Source of the DNA: Bacillota bacterium
GTDB lineage: Bacteria > Bacillota_E > Sulfobacillia > Sulfobacillales > Sulfobacillaceae
DNA: 5,339 nt
Direction: 5' to 3'
Assembly: GCA_021802375.1 (NCBI GenBank)
Contig: JAKAAL010000370.1
Coordinates: 1 to 5,339 of the forward strand
In this document: positions 1 through 5,339 of the stretch, in pieces
Layout: the number at the start of each line of letters is the position of its first letter
Position numbering within the stretch: the first letter of the stretch is position 1
Program-made: the position numbers and the translations under genes
The notes under the pieces: generated by a model
Databases searched by the model: none
Told to the model about the DNA's origin: nothing
Seen by the model: only the letters and a program-made list of their open reading frames with translations

Positions 1-1
1 T

Positions 2-793
2 AAGACAGTCGATATTCTCACTAAGTACGCTTTACGATATTCAGATACAATCGTTCTCTTGCCCCCGTCACAGCATCTTGGTCCAAAAGATAACTTTGCT
101 GGCTTATTAACATACTCGAAGGCTTCCTACACAATGTTTAGCGACCAAGACGACGTGTGGTTACCAACGAAGGTGGCAGACACCCTGACGGCTATGATTG
201 ATTTGCAAAAACGTAATGGAACTCATGTTCCGTTGTTGGTTTATTCAGATTTAGTTGTTGTTGATGAGAATTTAATGCAGATCAGTTCATCGTTCTTTCG
301 TCATGTTCGAACCAAGCCCCATGACACCCTTAAACCTTTGTTGCTGCATAACTCCATTGCGGGATGTACTATGATGATTAATAGAAGCCTGAGGGAAATG
401 GTGCCTACTATTCCGGAAAGGGCGATAATGCATGATTGGTGGATTGGTTTAATGGCCGCAGGATTCGGCAGGATTGTTTGTATCCCGCAACCTACACTCC
501 TTTACCGTCAACATACAGCCAACGCGGCCGGTGCCAAGCCATGGAGTCCAAAGCAGATTATAACCGATCACTTATCCGGATCGTGGCGCCGTGTTCTTAA
601 TGCGACGCAGTTTCAGGCAGAAATTTTTTGTTCCCTTTACGGCCCCAAATTGGATAGCAGCACGCGGCAGATGATATACGCCTATGCCAATCTGCATAAT
701 CAGAATTGGTTTGTTCGCAAATGGATTGTCTTAAAATATCGCTTGCTAAGAACGGGACTAGTGGCCGCCCGAGGAATGTTGTTTTTCATATAA
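2..793 (+). CDS. Family 2 glycosyltransferase, rhamnosyltransferase-like (5' end missing)
   Basis: The reading frame is open to the left edge, so the first visible codon (AAG at 2) is internal. The TTG at 59 is very unlikely to be the start, because the residues before it (KTVDILTKYALRYSDTIVLL) match what normally follows the nucleotide-sugar-binding DDGSxD motif in this family. About 263 residues remain of a family that usually has about 300, so roughly 40-50 residues are missing. Visible landmarks are GPKDNFAGLL, then FSDQDDVW with its metal- and sugar-nucleotide-binding aspartates at 143-154, then NSIAGCTMMINR, the HDWW motif at 431-442 that commonly carries the catalytic base, and YRQHTAN at 503-523. 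These are typical of GT-A fold enzymes annotated as rhamnosyltransferases in O-antigen and capsule loci (RgpB-like). It probably adds a sugar to a lipid-linked oligosaccharide at the inner membrane face. The family is secure; donor and acceptor are inferred. Confidence 0.9.
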   Translation, partial: KTVDILTKYALRYSDTIVLLPPSQHLGPKDNFAGLLTYSKASYTMFSDQDDVWLPTKVADTLTAMIDLQKRNGTHVPLLVYSDLVVVDENLMQISSSFFRHVRTKPHDTLKPLLLHNSIAGCTMMINRSLREMVPTIPERAIMHDWWIGLMAAGFGRIVCIPQPTLLYRQHTANAAGAKPWSPKQIITDHLSGSWRRVLNATQFQAEIFCSLYGPKLDSSTRQMIYAYANLHNQNWFVRKWIVLKYRLLRTGLVAARGMLFFI

Positions 794-863
794 AAGTAGT
801 TCCATCATTATGAGGCGAGTGCACTCGGGGTTTAGGACGGGAATGGTAATCAGCGCGAACTTC

Positions 864-870
864 AGGAAGG
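864..870 (+). promoter_or_regulatory. Ribosome binding site for the methyltransferase
   Basis: AGGAAGG lies nine bases before the ATG at 880. It is the only good Shine-Dalgarno match near the start of the open frame and supports that start. The rest of the 86-base gap (794-879) shows no convincing promoter or terminator. Confidence 0.6.
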
Positions 871-879
871 CGGTATTTA

Positions 880-1842
880 ATGGACAATGTTATAAGATCT
901 CGCCCGTGCCCTGATTGCTATGTGTGTGGTTCGATTGGTACGCCATTATATTCGGCTTTGCCGGATCGTATTTTTGGAGTACCAGGGACATGGAATTTTT
1001 CTTTGTGTTCTAATCCCGAGTGTGGACTGGTGTGGTTAGATCCCGCCCCGTTAGAAGATGAGATTTCTAAAGCGTACAACATTTACTATACCCATTCAGA
1101 ACGTCGCCACGAGCAATTTTTCTACTGGTTGGTTAGGGTTGGTTTGGCCAGGATTACCGGGCTTCGGCGCTGGGAACGAAAAAGTTCTTATATGACATTA
1201 GAACATGAAACTCCAGGACGACTTTTGGACATTGGCTGCGGATCCGGCGTGTTCTTAGAGCGAATGCGTGCTATGGGATGGGATGTAGAAGGAGTAGATT
1301 TTGATGCACAAGCCGTGAAACGAGCTCGAACTGCTGGACTTGAGGTTCACTACGGTGAGGTGACAAGCATGAAATACTCCGAAAACCGATTCGATGCGGT
1401 TACGATGAATCATGTGATTGAGCACGTATTTGATCCTATAGGTCTTTTGCAAGAATGCCACCGCATTTTGAAGGGTGGCGGGCGGTTGATAGTTGTGACA
1501 CCAAATGTTTCGAGTAGAGCTCATCAGCAATTTGGGTCTTCATGGCGAGACCTAGACCCACCTCGCCATATTCGCCTCTTTTCTCCGGGAACATTGCGCA
1601 ATTGTGCAGAACGCTCTGGATTCCTGCACATTAAGACCTGGACTTCCGCGGCGAATGCGTCGTTGTCATGGGCAGGAAGTCTTGACATTAAGGAAACTGG
1701 CAGGCACAATATGTTGCGCGATCGTACTTTTCAGACTTTTCTCCGATCTTATATAGGCCAATACCAAGAGTATTTCGCTCTGTCTAGCCATCCTCTTTGG
1801 GGGGAGGAGGCTGTGTTAACAGCGGAAAAATCACGATGTTAA
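880..1842 (+). CDS. Class I SAM-dependent methyltransferase with N-terminal cysteine knuckle
   Basis: This 320-residue protein begins with a probable zinc-binding segment: C13-x2-C16 (in CPDCYVCGS) and C43-x4-C48 (in CSNPECGLVWLDP). The Rossmann methyltransferase domain follows. Motif I, LLDIGCGSGVFL, is at 115-126, the likely ribose-binding acid is D140 in VEGVDFD, and FDAVTMNHVIEHVFDP is at about 171-186. LLQECHRILKGGGRLIVVTPN and then WRDLDPPRHIRLFSPGTL complete a pattern typical of Methyltransf_23/type 11 proteins in polysaccharide loci. It should transfer a methyl group from S-adenosylmethionine; given its neighbours, the substrate is probably a sugar or the glycan end, but the sequence does not show which. 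The ATG has a good ribosome binding site, and the last seven bases overlap the next gene. No membrane segment is evident, so it is probably cytoplasmic. The fold is secure and the substrate unknown. Confidence 0.9.
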   Translation: MDNVIRSRPCPDCYVCGSIGTPLYSALPDRIFGVPGTWNFSLCSNPECGLVWLDPAPLEDEISKAYNIYYTHSERRHEQFFYWLVRVGLARITGLRRWERKSSYMTLEHETPGRLLDIGCGSGVFLERMRAMGWDVEGVDFDAQAVKRARTAGLEVHYGEVTSMKYSENRFDAVTMNHVIEHVFDPIGLLQECHRILKGGGRLIVVTPNVSSRAHQQFGSSWRDLDPPRHIRLFSPGTLRNCAERSGFLHIKTWTSAANASLSWAGSLDIKETGRHNMLRDRTFQTFLRSYIGQYQEYFALSSHPLWGEEAVLTAEKSRC

Positions 1843-2747
1843 AACAGGCATGGTATGACAAGGCAACTATTTGTGGGGTAGTAGTGACTTATTTTCCCGA
1901 CGGATCTGTGGTCGAAAATGTGCACTCATTACTGTCGCAGGTTGGGCGAGTATTTGTAATCGATAACGGCACCCAAGGACCAAATGCCCAATATCTCAAG
2001 TCATTAAGTCGGTTGTCAGGGGTTGTTGTTTGGTGCAATGATAATAACTTAGGGATTGCTGCGGCATTGAATATCGGGGTCAAATGGGCTTCAACCAATG
2101 ATTACCAATGGGTCGTGACCATGGACCAAGATAGCCGGGTAACGCGAAACATGTTGCAATTAATGTTCGAAGCTTACACCATGTATCCAGACAAAGACCG
2201 CGTGGCTATAATCGCGCCGAGGTATCGGGATCAAACACGCAACCTCTTGATAACCTTTGCTGATAAACCCTTTCGGAATGAAATTTATGGCGAAATTCTC
2301 ACGACGATGACATCGGGTAACTTGATTAAACTCACCATATTTTCTCATGTTGGACTATACAATGAGGATCTCTTTATTGATCTAGTCGATACGGAATTTT
2401 GCTTGCGATGTGGAAAAAAGGGCTATGTTGTTTTGGAATGCGAAAGCGCTGTGCTTGACCATAATCTTGGCTATCCAACGCACCATAAGGTATTGTGGAA
2501 GAAGGTTACCGTAGGAAATTACCCTCCCATACGGCGGTACTATATGGCACGGAACAGAGTATGGCTCTATAGACACTATGTGACAAGTCATCCGCGATGG
2601 ATAGCAATGGATATCGTAAACTCGGTAAGAGAGAATGTTGGCGTACTGCTCTTTGAACAGGACCGGCGAAAAAAGATGTTAGCCATGCTACGCGGGGTTT
2701 ACCATGGTATTATCGGGAAATTGGGTCCAATAAAACCACAGATTTAA
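1836..2747 (+). CDS. Family 2 glycosyltransferase, probable rhamnosyltransferase
   Basis: This 303-residue protein has the RfbF-like rhamnosyltransferase layout. The N-terminal strand ICGVVVTYFPD (12-22) is followed by VFVIDNGT (39-46), NNLGIAAALNIGV (70-82) and WVVTMDQDS (92-100). The DQD at 97-99 is the expected metal and nucleotide-sugar site. FIDLVDTEFCLR (180-191), the DHNLG turn (208-212) and YYMARNRVWLYRHY near the end are also typical. It probably transfers rhamnose from dTDP-rhamnose to a lipid-linked glycan at the inner membrane face; the donor is inferred from family resemblance. The open frame extends upstream to a TTG at 1797, but that adds a glycine-rich stretch unlike the family. 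The ATG at 1836 places the usual beta strand near the N-terminus and overlaps the methyltransferase stop as ATGTTAA. Only a modest GGA (1824-1826) precedes it, so translation may depend on coupling. Confidence 0.9.
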   Translation: MLKQAWYDKATICGVVVTYFPDGSVVENVHSLLSQVGRVFVIDNGTQGPNAQYLKSLSRLSGVVVWCNDNNLGIAAALNIGVKWASTNDYQWVVTMDQDSRVTRNMLQLMFEAYTMYPDKDRVAIIAPRYRDQTRNLLITFADKPFRNEIYGEILTTMTSGNLIKLTIFSHVGLYNEDLFIDLVDTEFCLRCGKKGYVVLECESAVLDHNLGYPTHHKVLWKKVTVGNYPPIRRYYMARNRVWLYRHYVTSHPRWIAMDIVNSVRENVGVLLFEQDRRKKMLAMLRGVYHGIIGKLGPIKPQI

Positions 2748-2786
2748 CGTTTCCGATTGGAGGAGATTCTCGGGGAGGCGCTAAAA

Positions 2787-2810
2787 ATGCCCATACTGAA
2801 TTGGCCATGA
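2787..2810 (+). other. Tiny ORF with strong ribosome binding site ahead of the flippase
   Basis: GGGGAGG (2772-2778) sits eight bases before an ATG opening a seven-codon frame, MPILNWP, ending in TGA. The TGA overlaps a second ATG (ATGA at 2807-2810) that opens an 18-codon frame ending in TAG at 2861-2863, 27 bases before the flippase ATG. This could be a leader peptide, a chain of coupled micro-ORFs or a remnant of a lost gene. The ribosome binding site is stronger than those of several real genes here, but frames this short arise readily by chance and neither peptide is recognised. Confidence 0.2.
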
Positions 2811-2877
2811 ATCTTGTCCTCTTTTCAAAATCTGCTTTCCGTTTTAACTTGGTGCTAAGATAGTTGGGTATTAATTT

Positions 2878-2882
2878 GAGGA
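2878..2882 (+). promoter_or_regulatory. Ribosome binding site that decides the flippase start
   Basis: GAGGA lies eight bases before the ATG at 2891. Upstream in-frame TTG codons at 2864 and 2876 are possible starts, but neither has a comparable site at the right distance, and the TTG at 2876 overlaps the binding site itself. Confidence 0.55.
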
Positions 2883-2890
2883 CAAGTAGG

Positions 2891-4306
2891 ATGCGGCGGC
2901 AAGGATTAGTTTCTAATTTTAGCATTTTGTCTATATCTACTGTGATTCAAGGTGCATTGGGATTCATTACGGTGGTATATCTTGCGCGGATACTTGGACC
3001 CAATGGTTATGGGTTATATAGCTATACATGGACCTGGGCGATCTTATGGTTAACCTTGACCCAATTGGGAATTCCTACATGGATGACGCGTGTGGCTTCT
3101 GCGCTGCAAGGAAGTGAAAGGATCGCTCGAGTCCAAGAGGCATGGGATGTGCTGTTTTGGTTGGGCCTTTTTGGTATGCTGATCTTCATTGGGGCCACAT
3201 TGGTTTTACCGATGTCTGGGATGACCAAAATATTGCTAGTGTTATGGTCAAGTTTGCTTTTGCAAAATAGTGTGAACCCCCAATGGATTTACGCTCTTGA
3301 ACAACAATTGGCGATTCCGGCCGTTGCTATGATTGTGGGTGCCATTTTGCGATTAGTGGCAACGGTGTTGCTCGTCAATGCAGAAGGAAAGCTTAATCTA
3401 GCCGTGATAGTTACAGTGACAGCGTTGTGGATTGCTCCTATCGGATTGATTGCTTACCTAGCGATATATCAGGGGTTAAGGTGTCCATGTTGGCCAGGAT
3501 GGAGGAGGCTAGCGACAACAATTCGGCACAGTTCAATTTTTGCCATATTTGGAGTTGTTGGTGTGATCTATTCGGGAATTGACGTGCTCATTTTACGACA
3601 CTTTACGACCCTTACTCAAGTAGGTTTTTATTCCGCCGCCACGCGACCACTAGTGTTACTAGCGTCTCTCTTGGGGGTGCTTTTGCAAAGTTTCTACCCT
3701 ATGGCCAGCCAGTTAGTACATGATAATAGGGAAAAGCTTGAGCAGGTAACGGTCAACATTCTACGCATGGTCGTGATTGTTACCATTCCCATTGCTATCG
3801 GTGCGATGGTTGTGGACCACTCGTTTATCGCAGGCCTCTTTGGTAACCAGTATCAATCGGCAAGTGTGCCATTTGCTATTCTTACTGTGAGTTGGATGAT
3901 TACGGCGATTAGAGAGGTTTTTGCCATCAATCTGGTCGTTACCTATGGAGAAAAACGTTATCTTCGCGCCGTTTTAATTGGGGCAGGAATAAACTTGCTG
4001 ACAATGCTGGGGCTGGTCCACTGGGGGGCGACAGGGCTCGCCGCCGCTCTTGCCTGTTCTCAGGCATTTCTTATGATTTATACCGGACGTTTGGTCCGCC
4101 ATCAATTCCGCGACATCAATTTTCCGTGGCGGACTGCATGGCTTGCAGTTCTTAATAGTCTAATTATGGGCGCGGTTGTCTATGAATTACTGCCTTATAC
4201 ATCCGTATGGGTCGTAATTGGCATCGGAATATTTGTGTTTACGGGACTGGCCTTTATTACCCGACTGTTAACGTGGGCCGATCTGATGGCTATGAAGGGG
4301 GCTTAA
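2891..4306 (+). CDS. Wzx-type polysaccharide flippase
   Basis: This 471-residue hydrophobic protein resembles the polysaccharide biosynthesis/Wzx branch of the MATE-MVF transporter superfamily, and its length is usual for the family. The opening, NFSILSISTVIQGALGFITVVYLARILGPNGYGLYSY (from residue 9), contains the N-terminal helix and the family signature ARxLGPxxYG (32-41). About 12 to 14 membrane segments follow. Others include SSIFAIFGVVGVIYSGIDVLILRHF, with the following GFYSAATRPLVLL stretch that is also typical, and FGNQYQSASVPFAIL in the second half. It should move the lipid-linked oligosaccharide made by the upstream glycosyltransferases to the outer face of the membrane. The gene follows the rhamnosyltransferase after a 143-base gap and may share its transcript. 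Bases 2989-3025 recur inverted at the window's right end. The frame is continuous through this copy and encodes the conserved signature, so this copy looks native. Confidence 0.9.
   Translation: MRRQGLVSNFSILSISTVIQGALGFITVVYLARILGPNGYGLYSYTWTWAILWLTLTQLGIPTWMTRVASALQGSERIARVQEAWDVLFWLGLFGMLIFIGATLVLPMSGMTKILLVLWSSLLLQNSVNPQWIYALEQQLAIPAVAMIVGAILRLVATVLLVNAEGKLNLAVIVTVTALWIAPIGLIAYLAIYQGLRCPCWPGWRRLATTIRHSSIFAIFGVVGVIYSGIDVLILRHFTTLTQVGFYSAATRPLVLLASLLGVLLQSFYPMASQLVHDNREKLEQVTVNILRMVVIVTIPIAIGAMVVDHSFIAGLFGNQYQSASVPFAILTVSWMITAIREVFAINLVVTYGEKRYLRAVLIGAGINLLTMLGLVHWGATGLAAALACSQAFLMIYTGRLVRHQFRDINFPWRTAWLAVLNSLIMGAVVYELLPYTSVWVVIGIGIFVFTGLAFITRLLTWADLMAMKGA
2989..3025 (+). repeat. 37-base inverted repeat, copy inside the flippase gene
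   Basis: This segment starts GATACTTGGACC and ends ATATAGCTAT. It is identical, base for base, to the reverse complement of 5303-5339. The match stops at 3026 (A here, C in the other copy) and at the other side is limited by the window edge, so it may be longer. Here it encodes part of the conserved ARxLGPxxYG signature, which suggests this is the original copy. Confidence 0.95.
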
Positions 4307-4333
4307 GAGCTTAAAGGTCTCAGAAATGCCCCC
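4297..4333. repeat. Small inverted repeat between convergent genes, possible weak terminator
   Basis: GGGGGC (4297-4302) at the flippase end is complementary to GCCCCC (4328-4333), with a 25-base loop that holds a smaller TTAA-GAGC-TTAA element. The position between two converging genes suits a two-way terminator. The stem is only six pairs, the loop is long and no T-tract follows on either strand, so the function is doubtful. Confidence 0.25.
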
Positions 4334-4341
4334 CATGTCGG

Positions 4342-5339
4342 TCATGATCCAATTTTGTGAAAGAGATAGACGGGGCCTTGGTGATAGAGCTCTTTCCACT
4401 GGGGACTTTTTTCGAAGTCGAGTAGCATGACCTGAAATTTTCGGATGGAGATTCCGTAAAATTGATAAATGTTTTGGTTCTTATCCAGCAATACAAATGC
4501 ATCGTTTGGCACCTTTTGGGGGTAGGAAGTGAGAATTGCTACGTGGCTACGATTGACTAACTTGTAAAGGGTGAAGTCTTGGCCATAAACAGGAGCTTGG
4601 GGCGGGATCAACTGGCTGGCGACAGTGAGTTGACGAGCTGCACGAGTAGGCCAGAGTATCGGACCAAAAGATTTCCAGGTTAGGCTGGCCACCAAGATAG
4701 GGATCGGCAGAGCCATAAACGTGAAACGCAGGGTCCTCTTGGTTAACAGACTCATCGCAATAGTCAAGGAGGCAAATAGGAAGGGAACCATAAACAGGCT
4801 ATATTGGTTAACGAGCCACTGCTGTTGCACATAGTGGGAGTAAACATTGAAGAGAATCATCGTCGAGGCAGGTATTAGCACAATGAGGCTCTGCTTGTAG
4901 AAAAATGGTATAAATGTAACTCCGGCTGCAATTCCAAACAAATAAACCCACACAGTGGAGTGGCCCCATGGAGTTGCTAAAATGGTCAGACGCCCTGCAA
5001 CGCTGCCCAAAAAACTTCGGGGACTATGGCTGACCCATCCATAGGTGGAGGACCACTGCGCAACATTGCCTGTTGGAGACAGTTTCGGTAAAAGCCATAG
5101 CGCTATGGCTGCCATCCAGCCGGAGGACAGCAGTAGACTGAGCCATCCCTGCCACCGATGGCGCTGGATCAACAACATGATCCCAACGCCAAACAATGTC
5201 ACTGGCATAGTGCCTTTGACTAAGAGGTTGAGAAAGAACAGAACCCAGTATTTTCGCCAGTGGCAATCCCACACACTTTCTACTAAGGCGCATAGCAGAG
5301 GGATAGCTATATAACCCATAACCATTGGGTCCAAGTATC
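4342..5339 (-). CDS. DUF2079-type multi-pass membrane protein (5' end missing or chimeric)
   Basis: The frame runs leftward from the right edge to a TGA at 4342-4344. The TTG at 5334-5332 is a possible start codon, but the frame is open to the edge and family members are usually well over 400 residues, so about 330 residues of C-terminal part are visible. Counting from that TTG, hydrophobic segments lie near 6-22, 29-56, 63-82, 113-146, 149-165, 177-197 and 204-220. A soluble tail of about 100 residues follows. IPLLCALVE, LFFLNLLVKGTMPVTLFGVGIMLL, NQYSLFMVPFLFASLTIA and the tail pattern LVNRSHVAILTSYP...DAFVLLDK match my memory of DUF2079 proteins, which have no established function but distantly resemble GT-C glycosyltransferases. 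The usual HPE motif before the PLL segment is not seen and the usual VKED reads VKGT. The first twelve or so residues come from a 37-base inverted copy of the flippase gene, so they may not belong to this protein. Confidence 0.7.
   Translation of the reverse strand, partial: YLDPMVMGYIAIPLLCALVESVWDCHWRKYWVLFFLNLLVKGTMPVTLFGVGIMLLIQRHRWQGWLSLLLSSGWMAAIALWLLPKLSPTGNVAQWSSTYGWVSHSPRSFLGSVAGRLTILATPWGHSTVWVYLFGIAAGVTFIPFFYKQSLIVLIPASTMILFNVYSHYVQQQWLVNQYSLFMVPFLFASLTIAMSLLTKRTLRFTFMALPIPILVASLTWKSFGPILWPTRAARQLTVASQLIPPQAPVYGQDFTLYKLVNRSHVAILTSYPQKVPNDAFVLLDKNQNIYQFYGISIRKFQVMLLDFEKSPQWKELYHQGPVYLFHKIGS
5303..5339 (-). repeat. 37-base inverted repeat, copy at the right window edge
   Basis: Read on the minus strand, these bases are identical to 2989-3025 on the plus strand. 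The copy ends exactly at the window edge, so its full length is unknown. It forms the first visible codons of the DUF2079-type gene, read one base out of register with the flippase frame. Protein homology therefore cannot account for the identity. Confidence 0.95.

Noticed and set aside
59..61. TTG as start codon of the first glycosyltransferase.
   Set aside because: The frame is open to the left edge, the preceding residues fit the family, and a start here would remove the N-terminal nucleotide-binding region.
783..811. Possible promoter TTTTCA - 17 bases - CATTAT at the end of the first glycosyltransferase gene.
   Set aside because: Each box matches consensus at only four of six positions, and the short gap fits an operon without its own promoter.
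816..827. Perfect 12-base palindrome CGAGTGCACTCG before the methyltransferase gene, a possible operator.
   Set aside because: About one perfect 12-base palindrome is expected by chance in a window this size, and no promoter or repeated site supports it.
2720..2730. ATTGGGTCCAA occurs both here and at 5324-5334.
   Set aside because: Several 11-base matches are expected by chance in a window this size; it does not extend.
2833..2861. TAAGAT (2856-2861) as a -10 box for the flippase.
   Set aside because: It matches TATAAT at four of six positions and no -35 box lies at a suitable distance.
2710..2925. Leftward 71-codon open frame spanning the gap before the flippase.
   Set aside because: It overlaps the ends of two secure genes, has no ribosome binding site that stands out, and its translation resembles nothing recognised.
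5045..5314. Rightward 89-codon open frame opposite the membrane-protein gene.
   Set aside because: It lies entirely antisense to the DUF2079-type frame and has no recognisable domain.

Overview
The window is a stretch of bacterial surface-polysaccharide locus. Four genes run rightward: a glycosyltransferase cut by the left edge, a class I SAM-dependent methyltransferase, a rhamnosyltransferase-type glycosyltransferase and a Wzx-type flippase. A convergent gene for a large membrane protein, probably of the DUF2079 family, is cut by the right edge. Purine-rich Shine-Dalgarno sites, tight gene packing and a moderate base composition (judged by eye, not computed) point to a bacterium. A Gram-positive such as a Sulfobacillus-like Firmicute would fit, but the genus is a guess. 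No RNA gene, CRISPR array, transposase or stretch over 300 bases without a gene was seen.

Layout. Bases 2-793 encode the C-terminal three quarters or more of a family 2 glycosyltransferase with the FSDQDDVW signature. An 86-base gap with a good ribosome binding site leads to the methyltransferase (880-1842), which has an N-terminal four-cysteine zinc-knuckle-like segment. Its stop codon overlaps the start of the second family 2 glycosyltransferase (1836-2747) in ATGTTAA, suggesting translational coupling. A 143-base gap holding a tiny ORF with a strong ribosome binding site precedes the flippase (2891-4306). After 35 bases comes the end of the leftward membrane-protein gene (4342 to the right edge).

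How the genes fit together. The two glycosyltransferases would add sugars, plausibly rhamnose, to a lipid-linked oligosaccharide on the cytoplasmic face of the membrane. The methyltransferase may modify a sugar or the chain end, and the flippase would move the finished lipid-linked unit across the membrane. No nucleotide-sugar synthesis gene, polymerase or initiating transferase lies in this window. The role of the DUF2079 protein is unknown; distant resemblance to GT-C enzymes makes a link to surface glycans possible but unproven.

The most notable observation is an exact 37-base inverted repeat. Bases 2989-3025, inside the flippase gene, recur in reverse complement as 5303-5339, the very end of the window and the first codons visible of the membrane-protein gene. 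The two copies are read in different frames, so protein conservation does not explain the match. A chimeric or mis-assembled right end is the simplest explanation; a real inverted duplication or invertible segment is the alternative.
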